Source: Ridgeia piscesae
Taxonomy: Eukaryota > Annelida > Polychaeta > Sabellida > Siboglinidae
Direction: 5' to 3'
Length of the DNA: 64,000 bases
Assembly (NCBI GenBank): GCA_025642075.2
Contig: JAODUO010000075.1
Location: 181,001-245,000 of the forward strand
Shown here: in pieces, positions 33,401 to 42,600 of the stretch
Layout of the letters: each line of letters begins with the position of its first letter
Position numbering within the stretch: the first letter of the stretch is position 1
Made by a program: the position numbers and the translations under genes
The notes under the pieces: model-generated
Seen by the model: the letters and a program-made list of their open reading frames with translations, nothing else
What the model was told of the DNA's origin: nothing
Databases searched by the model: none

Positions 33401-35314
33401 TCTACCATGAAACTGAATTTTTTTTACAAAAAGCTTGTAGGATTATATTATATTCACTGTAATTTATTGCTTATTTACGTATAGTACTTTACTTAGATTG
33501 TACATTAAACGATGCATAATGACAAATTGGGAACACGCATCCCTCACAGACATACTTAGAAGTCCACAGAAGTGATAAAAACAAAAAACAATTATATCCC
33601 AATCCCACTTGAATAAACTGCCACAAAAAGAAATTAAATTATAAATCAAGTCAATTGTTAGACCAAATGTTCTTTAAAAACTGCCCCTTGATATGAATTC
33701 AGTGACCAGTTTTTACCATAACCAGCTGCGCAACAGAAGTAGAGATCCTAGGGTGAAATTGTTATTTCTTGGTGGTTAAGGTACCATCCGATTAGATTCC
33801 AAATCACGTAAGACATTCAGTTGCACTGGAATGTGACTAACTTCCCAATCACAAACTGACACCTCATAAATCATCAACACTTAAATCCAATCCACTTAAA
33901 ACCCTATACACACTGAAAACAGAGCTCAACCCTCGTTCCAATCTCCCTCTCACCCAATAAATTGCGACTGCACCCATTCCCCCATTGCTTGGTATAACAT
34001 ACCACTTCAAGGGTGCATTGCAGGATATTAACCTGACAACTTGCACCCTTCAGGCACGTCCTAGGCTCCAATAGACAAACACACACTACCACCCTGTCCC
34101 CCTCCACCCCCACATCACAATGACATGTGCACAAAACTAGCCAAAATAGTGTTCTCACCTGCCTGTTTTGACGTTTCGGAGACACGACAACAATATACCT
34201 GTCCTGAATTTGTGCATTATAAGTGCCATTTATGATTACACGTGTTTATATACTTTTCTATAGCGTGGTTGCATTCGAGTTGTGCAAGGCCGATTTTTAG
34301 ACTGATGCAAGACTGCACCAAGTCTGGCAATAATTTGACATGTCAATGTTATTATGATCAAAAATAGAACAAGCCCAAAGTAGAGTGACAATATCTCTTA
34401 AAGTGACTCTCTCCTATTCATTGACCTGCTAGTGCACGCTACTTAGCGGTTACTTAGTAAACAAACAGGAAGTAGAAATGTTGACAAAGTACGAGCCTAT
34501 AAAGTAACGCTCACGTTTGAGCATGCTGCCCCCTGGCGACCAACATGTAAACAGATGACAACTATAGCACTGTTGATCATGCTGCCACCTGGTGACCAAC
34601 GCATTGTTAACATTTGAATTACCTTGAAGAATTGTTGTTGCTCAAATAGACAATGTAACAATACATGTAATAAAAACAATCATTAAAAGAGCTAAGACTA
34701 TTATAGTCAATTTACTGAAAATTTCTCAGGATAGTTCTTTCAATTTTTCCTATCCAAATTCAAATTCTTTTTACCCGTAGAGGCCTCCGTCTGTACATTT
34801 CACACTGACTTAAATACTTCAGTACTAATGACCCCATTGTACACGTGGGGTAGCTGGTAATTGCCCTCGTCTCTGTTCATTGGTGTATTTGTCTTTCTCA
34901 TCCAGATGGCTTCCTTTAGTTGTCGGGTTCTTCTGTTTGGCTCAATGCCCCACGTGTCCAGTGACATCTTTCATCATTAGTACTGAGGAAGTCAACGTGA
35001 AACGTTCAGACGAAAGCCTCTACAGGTAAATAAACAGAAATTTAAGATCTTGAATTTGGGTAGGAAAAATTAAAACCATTGATTTTCTTTAAAGTCAATT
35101 ACTGAAGCCTCACAACACAGTACAGACCGGCCATTGTGGGCCAACAGCCTCTTTCCTCTGCTCTCTGGGACACAGACGATTGCGTGGCCGAGACATAGTC
35201 CAGTAGACGGGTGTAGCTGGACTCGGACGGTGCACGGACCCAAATCTTGCCATGAATTTGTCAGGCCCAGAAAGCTGGCAAGGTTCTCAGCATCCACCTC
35301 CTCATTCAAATTAC
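27150..35314 (-). CDS. TatD-family metallo-nuclease with RRM-like N-terminus, at least 6 exons
   Basis: TatD proteins are metal-dependent 3'-5' exonucleases/DNases with a TIM-barrel fold. Joining the exons in phase gives about 552 residues plus an unseen first exon: an RRM-like domain (about 80 aa), a charged linker of about 180 aa, then a TatD domain of about 270 aa. Family residues are all present: LIDIGANLTHKKY (the GxN form used by E. coli TatD rather than HxH), GVHPHDA, AIGECGLDFNR, LLLHDRESHE, VCHCFTGR, ETDAPFMYP and CSYQRNEP. The TatD half is certain. The RRM junction is inferred from phase (TG|G = Trp). Paralogue naming within TATDN is left open. Confidence 0.85.
27473..28690 (+). repeat. 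30-bp minisatellite starting at the TatD terminal acceptor
   Basis: About 40 tandem copies of a 30-bp unit (cagtcatcacaatctttgtg plus aacacattga) are perfect in length to about 27990, then more variable (28-33 bp) to about 28690. The first degenerate copy at 27474-27503 contains the terminal acceptor (minus strand tgttcacag). The unit is ten codons without stops in several frames, producing spurious open frames on both strands. Confidence 0.95.
28867..28945 (-). repeat. tRNA-like SINE head (tentative)
   Basis: The minus strand reads gtcagagtgtcagactctca and then gattgtgggttcaggacc, resembling the anticodon-to-B-box part of tRNA-derived SINE heads (compare GGTTCAANCC). The A box is poor. Confidence 0.35.
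28946..29914. other. TatD intron sequence, no gene seen
   Basis: AT-rich intron. Minus-strand frame 28813-29217 has no motif and overlaps the putative SINE head. Confidence 0.6.
29915..30098 (-). CDS. TatD exon: central barrel with catalytic histidines
   Basis: Acceptor cctttccag, donor ATCACAG|gtctgt, phase 0 in and 1 out. Encodes VQLACKVRKPLLLHDRESHE and AVVCHCFTGRRSEALKYISM, both metal-binding histidine segments, ending in GFYIGITG. Confidence 0.96.
30209..30303. repeat. Perfect-looking hairpin in a TatD intron
   Basis: The arm gaaattgttgaataatattt is followed after a short AT loop by its complement aaatattattcaacaatttc, with A/T-rich extensions on both sides (stem about 38 bp). Confidence 0.85.
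30721..30855 (+). CDS. Orphan first-exon candidate inside TatD intron
   Basis: ATG opens 45 codons (MAAIGDCASLQARVTAAEDP, then VVILPLADPFEKLLTSANEI, THE) ending exactly at a consensus donor GAG|gtgagt. No continuing plus-strand exon is recognisable downstream, and the flanks (atggcggccattgggg, gcaatgagtagttgttgaga) look like interspersed-repeat sequence. Not assigned to any family. Confidence 0.2.
30856..31542. other. TatD intron sequence, no other gene seen
   Basis: AT-rich intron between TatD exons; nothing further recognised. Confidence 0.6.
31543..31703 (-). CDS. TatD exon: HPHDA and ECGLDF motifs
   Basis: Acceptor cttctgtcag, donor AAGCAG|gtagtt, phase 1 in and 0 out. Encodes GVHPHDAKSWRSMTIDRLEY and CVAIGECGLDFNRNYSPRDV. 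The metal-coordinating glutamate is present. Confidence 0.96.
31940..31997. repeat. Nested hairpin in a TatD intron
   Basis: ttttcttccac pairs with gtggaagaaaa and, just inside, acttgttgt pairs with acaacaagt, within about 55 bp. Confidence 0.7.
32162..32260 (-). CDS. TatD exon: second barrel strand
   Basis: Acceptor tgttctag, donor GGTTG|gtgagt, phase 1 in and out. Encodes VQKVIVTGLHLRGSQEALQM and EYPGYLYCTVG, the TatD strand/helix before HPHDA. Confidence 0.95.
32610..33268 (-). CDS. TatD exon: linker with SUMO-consensus motifs, then TatD start
   Basis: Acceptor gaacttacag, donor GCAG|gtaggg, phase 2 in and 1 out. Begins KFFGGQPIVIHPAEENSPKM, then a Lys/Ser/Pro/Glu-rich linker with four psi-K-x-E sites (VKDE, IKLE, VKTE, LKKE), then RPYRLIDIGANLTHKKYATD, the start of the TatD barrel. 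An internal ATG could start a shorter isoform. Confidence 0.9.
33294..33368. repeat. Near-perfect hairpin in a TatD intron
   Basis: ctacagcacaattaactaga and its complement tctagttaattgtgctgta flank a small inner palindrome (agtagttaac region). Stem of at least 25 bp. Confidence 0.9.
33369..34739. other. TatD intron upstream of the linker exon
   Basis: AT-rich intron. One possible 45-nt cassette exon at 34159-34203 is listed separately. gcatgctgcc(a/c)cctggcgacca-like phrases are repeated near 34519 and 34579. No other gene. Confidence 0.6.
34159..34203 (-). CDS. Possible 45-nt cassette exon of the TatD gene
   Basis: The minus strand has acceptor aaattcag and strong donor GGCAG|gtgaga around 45 nt, open in all phases. 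In phase 2 it would read TGILLSCLRNVKTGR between the RRM and linker exons. Length is a multiple of three, so it is optional. No similarity support. Confidence 0.2.
34740..35076. mobile_element. Foldback MITE abutting the RRM exon donor
   Basis: The left arm (caatttttcctatccaaatt, then acccgtagaggcctccgtct) is the inverse of the right arm (agacgaaagcctctacaggt, then aatttgggtaggaaaaatta). Arms are about 110 bp and also include ttcagtactaatga / tcattagtactgag. Total about 335 bp. The right arm reaches the exon-intron junction at 35076/35077. Confidence 0.88.
35077..35314 (-). CDS. RRM-like exon upstream of the TatD domain
   Basis: Acceptor ctacgtgtag, weak donor CAATG|gtttta, phase 1 in and 2 out; the downstream exon supplies the G of a Trp codon. 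Translation (NLNEEVDAENLASFLGL, TVRVQLHP, LGHAIVCVPESRGKRLLAHN, GRSVLCCEASVIDF) fits beta-alpha-beta-beta-alpha-beta RRM topology. RNP1 is LGHAIVCV, without the usual aromatics, so RNA contacts may be altered. RNP2 begins in an exon not found. Alternatively, without splicing it stops two codons later and would be the terminal exon of another gene. Confidence 0.6.
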
Positions 35315-35890
35315 CTACACGTAGCAAACATATATTAATGATACATTCCGTGGTAGATGCTAAATACATTGACAGCAAACTTCAGATATGAATTTGCTTA
35401 TAAATGATCACGTATTCGAATCAATAAATATCACTTTTTATAATAAATTGGTCCTGATTATTTAATTTCTGATGAACTTAGGACTGTTTTACCACATTTT
35501 CATAAAACATTTGTTGACATTTGGCTGTAATACATTTTTATTTCACACTGAATATTGTGGAATAGTGTTTCTAACTATGGGCACTTTATAGCAAGATTCT
35601 TATGTAGTTTTGTTTACTGAAATAGTTTTATGTAATGCACTGCAATGACTGCATTGTTACATTTTATAAAAGCAAAACAATTGCCAGTTTGTATTATGAA
35701 ATGTTGCAGTTAATCATCAAAACACATGATGTTGGCTGATAAACAGAAGTTCGATTTGAACATTGAAACTTGTAATTAGCATAAATTAATATTATGTTTA
35801 ATGGGATATTAATCTTTCTTGACTGTGTCATTTGTAACATTATTACTGCATGGTATGGGGCTATGGACATGGCATGGTTACTACTTACAG
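35315..35890. other. AT-rich sequence, first exon of the RRM-TatD gene not found
   Basis: The start of the RRM should lie between here and about 37200 on the minus strand. I could not identify an ATG exon ending in phase 1. Confidence 0.5.
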
Positions 35891-35892
35891 AC

Positions 35893-36565
35893 CGGCTAAT
35901 CGCAGAGCAGCTCTGCGAATAAGGTCACACTCGCCACTATTCGCAGAACATTTACGTCACTGATGTGTGAATTAAGAAAACATAGTTGCTATTATTCGCA
36001 GAGCTGGTAGGAAATGGTGTTTATTGGATAATTAGAACTCAGCGTGTAGGTTTTACTAGCTGCTTACTAAATACAGTTGGCATAGAAGTTTTTTGTAAAT
36101 ACTATTATGTCCTAACAATGATGAGAGATGCGGATAATGTAAGCAGCGTGGGTAGTGTAGTGGTTAGCATTCCACCTGTCATACCGATGGCCTGGGTTCA
36201 ATTCCCCATCACGGCAGTCATATTTTATTGTTTTTGGCAATTGCTATACACTGTGCTCGTATTTTATATATTCTATTTCTTGACTACATTGATAAATAAT
36301 AAAAATTACACCACAGCCACCTTTGTTGTACGGAACTGAGCTACATGAGATAAAACTAAATCAATGATTTAGCTAATATGCTTTACTTGTACTTTTATAT
36401 ATTTATTTCTTATAACTTTTAACTACTACAGTTGACACTACTGAACAGAGATTTACTCTAGATAAAGTTTATTATTATTTTAACAACATGCATAGCAACT
36501 AGTCAAAGATTCTCTCTTACCTGCTCTTTGAATACAACAACTATTTCCCTAATTCGCAGAGCAGT
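35893..36565. mobile_element. MITE-like element with CTCTGCGAAT ends
   Basis: agctctgcgaataagg at 35908 and ccctaattcgcagagcagtg at 36548 are inverted copies. Further ttcgcagarc copies are at 35939 and 35994, and gcagagcagctctgc at 35902 is itself palindromic. It contains the tRNA-like sequence at 36143. Boundaries approximate. Confidence 0.5.
36143..36217 (+). repeat. Degenerate tRNA-Asp-like sequence (tRNA pseudogene or SINE head)
   Basis: The A-box region gtagtgtagtggttagcat, anticodon-like cctgtcat (GUC, Asp) and B box gggttcaattccc are spaced as in a tRNA. The anticodon stem does not pair well and the acceptor is imperfect, so it is not a functional tRNA. Confidence 0.65.
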
Positions 36566-37244
36566 GACGTCATTTATGAATTACCTAGCATTAATAATAC
36601 TATAGTAATACGTATTATTTTAAATTTGCACTGTTATTAGCATTGCCACAAAGCTTACTGGCACAGGACACCGGGTTACTATCTTTGGTATGCGATGTCT
36701 GCACTGCACTTAGCGACCAGCATTGACTTTAGTCACAGTGACACTGACAGTGACAGTCACCCAAACTGCTGCGTCAATTAAATTTTACTGTAGAATTTTG
36801 CGAGTAATCTAAACATATTTTAAAAGTACAATTGTGTCTACTGCTTCCCTGAAACGTACTGATTGTGAACTTCGCTGTGTCTCGGGATGACATTACCAAA
36901 GTCGGTGCATAAAAGTTATTATTGTACGTTAAATAAAAAATAAACACTCGAGACCTCAACCACGCTAGACGCCGTTACTGGCGTGAGATTGTATTTGCCG
37001 CGGAAAGTGTTCACTCAAGCATCGATACTGCAGGGACAGCATATGGTTAGCGAAGCTATTTATGAGTTTACGCATTTTTTTCAAAAGGACCATTGCCATT
37101 ACAGTAAGCTTAATTAAACAGCTTCATGATCAAAAGAGAAAATGAAATAATTTATTATCAGTATTGCAACTAGGATCATGCGGAAAATCCCTAATGGATG
37201 TAATTTAGTCATTATTGATCTAGACTTCTGTTTGCTGAGTCAAC
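36566..37244. promoter_or_regulatory. Region 5' of PSMD9, shared with divergent TatD gene
   Basis: Contains no TATA box that I can identify. PSMD9 is transcribed rightward and the RRM-TatD gene leftward from this side, so a shared promoter is plausible. ccgcggaaagtg and ggcgtgagat lie near 36980-37010. Confidence 0.3.
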
Positions 37245-37349
37245 ATGGCGTCGATGGAGGTTTCGGTAGCAGACGACTTGCGGCAATTGATGGCAAAGAA
37301 AGATGCAATGGAAAAAGAACTAAAAGAGTTAATGACAGTACTTGAATCG
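37245..37349 (+). CDS. PSMD9: PSMD9 exon 1
   Basis: Starts at ATG in caacATGG; donor TCG|gtaagg, phase 0, 35 codons. Encodes the first N-terminal helix ([20 protein letters not shown]). Confidence 0.95.
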
Positions 37350-37938
37350 GTAAGGATGTTGAAAATTGCGGTTCATAACATATGCTACGAAAAGATGACG
37401 GATCTTTCAAAATAATAACTTATGAAACATAGTTCACCTATTATCGCCTGAAAAAATGCTTTCCAAATATGAAGTGGTTGTTGTGACATGGAAAGACATT
37501 TAGGGTAAGGTTGAGGGAACTTTTCACAGGATTGGTGGTAGCCACTTACCAGAGAAAGAAAACACGAGTGAGCTTTGTGAACATTAATTTTATAAGAACA
37601 GAAGACAGTTATTTTAATTTATTATCACATTACTAGAGTATATATGTAGACAGTATAGTAAAGGTGTAGTAGATTTATGATGTGGAATTTTGTGGCTGTT
37701 TTCATGTTGTTGTTTTTTGAGATGCTGACCTAAACTGCAAAAGTACCCATTTCCAGATATTATTATTTCATCTTAGACTTTGCAGACTTTCAAAACCTGT
37801 AACAGTGCTGTAGTTTGCGTTGCTGCAGCTGTCGTTGCCCCCGCCACTTGAAAAGGGACATAATTAACATTGCATGTTGATGCAAACTGAACATCACATG
37901 AAATAAGAACAAATACAACTATTGTAAATATATGGATC

Positions 37939-37983
<45 letters not shown>

Positions 37984-40900
37984 CCACTGACCAGAGTAAT
38001 ATCTGCATATAATAATATATGGATGACATTTGATTTCAGCAAGAGGGTGTTGGCATGCGAGGCTCTCTAGTGGACCAAGACCAGTTTCCTCGAGCTGACA
38101 TCGATGTTTACTCCGTGCGCCACTGTAGACAAAGGATTTTATGTGGGTGACTATAAAATAAATTCTTTTTTATTGTGGGGCAAAATGTTTATATCATCAA
38201 CTAAACACAAATAAATGGTGAAGTTATATAACAGAGCAATAAATTAGCTGAATAAAAATTGCAATGGTGGACATATACTATTATGTTTTTTTATAACTGA
38301 GGCAGTTTGCAGTGTTACTAAACATGTAATAAAATTGGCATATTTTATACGCTCGTCAAATGACGATGTGAAATATTAGTAGTCCAGAAGGTAGTATTCA
38401 AGGTCATAATGTTTATAAGACTATATAACAGATACATAGCGAATTCTGTGTTAGACTGTTTGTGTGGCCAGGCATACAGAATGACCTCAAGGTTGCAATG
38501 TCTTATCTTGATGTGGCTAGGTATACAGAATGACCTCAAGGTTGCAATGTTTTATCTTTATGTGGCTAGGTATACAGAATGACCTCAAGGTTGCAATGTT
38601 TTATCTTGATGTGGCTAGGCATACAGAATGACCTCAAGGTTGCAATGTCTTATCTTGATGTGGCTAGGTATACAGAATGACCTCAAGGTTGCAATGTTTT
38701 ATCTTTATGTGGCTAGGTATACAGAATGACTTCAAGGTTGCAATGTTTTATCTTTATGTGGCTAGGTATACAGAATGACCTCAAGGTTGCAATGTCTTAT
38801 CTTTATGTGGCTAGGTATACAGAATGACCTCAAGGTTGCAATGTTTTATCTTTATGTGGCTAGGTATACAGAATGACCTCAAGGTTGCAATGTTTTATCT
38901 TTATGTGGCTAGGTATACAGAATGACTTCAAGGTTGCAATGTTTTATCTTTATGTGGCTAGGTATACAGAATGACTTCAAGGTTGCAATGTCTTATCTTT
39001 ATGTGGCTAGGTATACATAATGACCTCAAGGTTGCAATGTTTTATCTTTATGTGGCTAGGTATACAGAATGACTTCAAGGTTGCAATGTTTTATCTTTAT
39101 GTGGCTAGGCATACAGAATGACCTCAAGGTTGCAACGTTTTATCTTTATGTGGCTAGGTATACAGAATGACCTCAAGGTTGCAATGTTTTATCTTTATGT
39201 GGCTAGGTATTCAGAATGACCTCAAGGTTGCAATGTCTTATCTTGATGTGGCTAGGTATACAGAATGACCTCAAGATTGCAATGTTTTATCTTTATGTGG
39301 CTAGGTATACAGAATGACCTCAAGGTTGCAATGTCTTATCTTTATGTGGCTAGGTATACAGAATGACCTCAAGGTTGCAATGTTTTATCTTTATGTGGCT
39401 AGGTATACAGAATGACCTCAAGGTTGCAATGTTTTATCTTGATGTGGCTAGGTATACAGAATGACCTCAAGGTTGCAATGTCTTATCTTGATGTGGCTAG
39501 GTATACAGAATGACCTCAAGGTTACAATGTTTTATCTTGATGTGGCTAGGTATACAGAATGACCTCAAGGTTGCAATGTCTTATCTTTATGTGGCTAGAT
39601 ATACAGAATGACCTCAAGGTTGTGATGGCACAGATAGAGACCGGTCTGCATGCCCTGCACTCAGAGGCCCGCACAGAGACTGTCCACAGCATGGACACTG
39701 ATTCCACATCTACTGACCTTCGACCCCAAAAACTTCCATTTGCCAAAGTTACTATCGTCGATACAGGCTCCCCAGCTTCGAATGCTGTAAGTTATCCTAG
39801 TAATTATAATAATTTTATTTATACACTCATTTCCAAAGTACAGCTCTTTTCAATGGTGTTAACAATGTTTCCAAAATATTAATATTTATGTAGTGAATAA
39901 CAGAGGTACTGAAATGTGCCTAATAAAATAAGACTTGTATATTGTTTACTAAAATAAAGTAAGACATGTATGTTGTTTACTAAAATAAAATAAGACATGT
40001 ATGTCATTTACTAAAATAAAAAATATATGCCATATATTATATTTTATGTGTGCACAAGCTTCAACAAATCCAACTTTACCAAACAAAGTATCATGCAATT
40101 TTTTTAAGTTTCATTTATTCCGTTTCTCACATTTGTCTGTGTGCTTCTTTTTGTGCAGTTTTTCACTTGAAAACTTAAAACATGTTATGTTGTAAACTGT
40201 CTTTAATTCTGTACCAGTTATTTAGTTTGTAAAAACTTGAAATCCACATGGTAACTGTCACAATATTTAAGTTAAGAGAAACAATTGGAGACATATTGGG
40301 GTAACAGTTAGTTTCACTTGGCTTGATGTATTTATGTCAACTTGCGTGTCCATTCATAAACTGTTCTCATTCCAACGGAACACACTCGCAAGTCAGTGGT
40401 CATTGCGCTACACTACAGTACCCCTGGCTGATCATCTCTGCAAACCGTGGAAGTGAGCGGAGTAAAAAATATACAATTATATCAGTTCACTGCAAGTCAC
40501 TATTATATCAGTGTGGGATCAGTACAAATATCCGTCCCAGTTTGAAGACAGATACATGACTTGGGAATTCCAAGATAATGACCAATTCACATCCTAAACA
40601 TTGCATGTAGCACGCAGCAGCGTGTGGCTGAAATCACCAAAATTTAGACCACGTGACCATAGGCTAACCACACTCCTGATGAGCAATTTCTTTAGCTGAT
40701 GCTAGAAGGGGAGTTTTGCAGACGGATAATTGGGTATCTCGGGGACACTGTGGGCTGGTACAGATGTAATCAGCCACATCGACCCCTGGCACATGAAGAT
40801 ACAAGAGATTACTGCTGACCATTAAAACTTGTTACATGTTTACTAATATTGTGACAGTAACATTGTCCAGTTTGTCAGCAGTGTCTCTGGGCACACGTAG

Positions 40901-42550
40901 CGTATTCATCGCCGGTTTCACAGTTGGTCTTGTGACTGGGATGCATGCCTTCTTTCAGGGTCTACAAGTTGACGATGAGTTGCTGCAGTTTGGGTCTGTC
41001 ACGACGGAGAACTTCAGCAGTCTACAGGACATTGCCGCAGTGGTCCAGCACAGCAAAGGGGTAGGCTGACCACCGTCACATGACACCGGACAGTCAGTTG
41101 AGGTCACCAAAGTTCAAATCCAACTACAGGCAGTTTGACGCCTGGCCAGTTTCATTGTTCAAACTGCTTCAGGTCTCAGGTGGTTTCCTCCAAACAGCCC
41201 AAACTTAGGCTTATGCAGGAGTCCTCTAGAATTAGTGAGTCCACTACAGGTTACACATTTACCCCCTGTGTGGGATCTTTTACTTCCTAGCATAGACATC
41301 AGATAAGGGACCACCGGCTTTTAGTGAAGAGACACGAAACTGCCTAAGTTTCGAAACGGCGGTAGGTGGGATTGAACCACTCGTCCCCTCGATTGACAGT
41401 CCGGTGCTCTATTGCACGACCACCGCTCCCCACTGCCTGTGTTTTGTTGGAAGTGACACTTGGGGTTGTTGTTGTCTTCTATAAAGTGTAAATTCAGAGA
41501 GAAGTAAAATGTCCCACATGTCTAACCTTGTATCCACTTGTCTATTATTCTGTAAAAGGTAAACTCTAAACAGTGTAAGACTTGTTACCAAGTGATTATT
41601 GACTATTTACAACATAATACAACCACTTCCCTGTCATTGTCCTTGCAGGAACAATGTCATATGATAATTTTTTGTATATTGTTTTATTATTTCCTTCCCT
41701 GAGTTTTAAATAACCGCCGAAGAACATAAGAAAAATTCAGATGTTTCACTGTATGAAGTAATAGAAATGTCAACTTCAATGATGTTAAGGATTTATAGGA
41801 AATCATATAAAATACATTGGAACAAGAAACTAATTTTGCTATGCTGCTTTTGAGTAGTGAAAATTGTGGTCTGTCCCCACCAGACTGCGGTGACACTGAC
41901 AGTGTTGAGAACGGCCAAGATGACACGTCTCTCACTGACGCCAAAGACATGGCGAGGACCTGGATTACTTGGGTAAGTTCGTGTGATATTTCAGAGGTTA
42001 CCAGGGTCAGGCGCCATTTCTATACACTGTTTGTCCTGTGTCGTAATGCTGACATGCACATCACAGAATTGTCGCACGTGTGCCTGTGCACACACGCACA
42101 CACACACTAAACTGACATTCGTTTTGACAGTGGTCCCTTTACAATTCATGTATCTAGGATAATTACATTTGTTGTGTATTTCTATTGACTCATTGTTACA
42201 CATAGGACATTTATATTTTTTTGTTAAAACCATTACAACTAGTAAGTTTATCTAATTCCTGCCGAGGAACTATTTCAAGGGATTCTCAAAATTGGACTCT
42301 TGTAATAATGTGATTATGCATACATGTGATTGTGTACAGATGTTATTTAAACATTAGTTGAAGCAGTCACATAGATATGAATCACTTACATTTTCAAATT
42401 TCTTACTCATGTCCAACTGTAGCATATTGACAAAGTGCAAAGTGCTGTAATGAGGAGATTATTACAGTACGTGTTCAGTCACATAATTTTGTGTATTAAA
42501 ATGTTTTTTCTTTCTTTTTCAGATGCAAAATAGTGCCAATCAACTCTTGA
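37245..42550 (+). CDS. PSMD9: 26S proteasome non-ATPase regulatory subunit 9 (assembly chaperone), complete, 6 exons
   Basis: PSMD9 (p27, yeast Nas2) is a PDZ-containing chaperone that helps assemble the proteasome 19S base by holding an Rpt ATPase. Six exons join to 204 codons plus TGA (human protein about 223 aa). The N-terminal helical part ([59 protein letters not shown]) and PDZ part ([54 protein letters not shown]) match the family throughout. The start ATG has a good context (caacATGG). Confidence 0.96.
37350..37930. other. PSMD9 intron 1, no other gene
   Basis: AT-rich intron DNA. Confidence 0.7.
37938..37982 (+). repeat. (TA)n microsatellite in PSMD9 intron 1
   Basis: About 22 TA units, about 57 bp upstream of the exon-2 acceptor. 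Confidence 0.97.
38040..38142 (+). CDS. PSMD9: PSMD9 exon 2
   Basis: Acceptor gatttcag, donor TTTTAT|gtgggt, phase 0 in and 1 out. Encodes [20 protein letters not shown] and [14 protein letters not shown], the family motif LVD---PR-D-D-Y-VR--R--I. Confidence 0.95.
38474..39598 (+). repeat. 49-bp minisatellite made from the PSMD9 exon-3 boundary
   Basis: About 23 tandem copies of a 49-bp unit, containing ctaggtatacagaatgacct and caaggttgcaatgttttatc, lead without a break into exon 3, whose own start (ctag|ATATACAGAATGACCTC, then AAGGTTGTGATG) is the last unit. Copies differ mainly at t/g in ttatcttgatg, c/t in gacctc, and c/t in gtctta. Confidence 0.97.
39599..39786 (+). CDS. PSMD9: PSMD9 exon 3 (end of helical part, start of PDZ)
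   Basis: Acceptor tggctag, donor AATGCT|gtaagt, phase 1 in and 0 out. Encodes [20 protein letters not shown] and then [19 protein letters not shown]. Only phase 1 after ctag keeps the frame; the alternative acceptor tatacag gives an immediate TGA. The first ~30 nt are shared with the upstream array. Confidence 0.93.
39929..40021 (+). repeat. 31-bp triplet repeat in PSMD9 intron 3
   Basis: Three copies of taagacatgtatgttgttta plus ctaaaataaaa, with few changes. Confidence 0.9.
40022..40958. other. PSMD9 intron 3 remainder, no other gene
   Basis: AT-rich; nothing recognised. Confidence 0.65.
40959..41060 (+). CDS. PSMD9: PSMD9 exon 4 (PDZ core)
   Basis: Acceptor tctttcag, donor AAAGGG|gtaggc, phase 0 in and out, 34 codons. 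Encodes [20 protein letters not shown] and then [13 protein letters not shown], the PDZ segment GL--GDE---FG. Confidence 0.95.
41150..41431 (-). mobile_element. tRNA-derived SINE in PSMD9 intron 4
   Basis: The minus strand starts with a tRNA-like head: ggggagcggtggtcgtgcaa, cggactgtcaatcgagg, then B box gtggttcaatccc. The body follows, with tttcgaaacttaggcagttt and aagtaaaagatcccacacag. No open frame. Related fragments occur at about 25980. The 3' boundary is uncertain. Confidence 0.75.
41884..41972 (+). CDS. PSMD9: PSMD9 exon 5 (end of PDZ)
   Basis: Acceptor gtccccaccag, donor CTTGG|gtaagt, phase 0 in and 2 out. Encodes [20 protein letters not shown] and [10 protein letters not shown], matching the family ending V-R-G----L-L-P--W-G-GLLG. 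Confidence 0.95.
42523..42550 (+). CDS. PSMD9: PSMD9 exon 6 (last codons)
   Basis: Acceptor ctttttcag, phase 2 in; GG|A completes glycine, then CKIVPINS and TGA at 42548-42550. PSMD9 proteins end GLLGC-I-P, so the terminus is intact. Confidence 0.95.
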
Positions 42551-42600
42551 AGTGAGGTGACATTTTTCAGCACACCTTTACTTTCACAAGACTTGAAGAT

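Noticed and set aside
36143..36217. Functional tRNA-Asp gene
   Set aside because: Anticodon and acceptor stems do not pair properly; better read as a pseudogene or SINE head.
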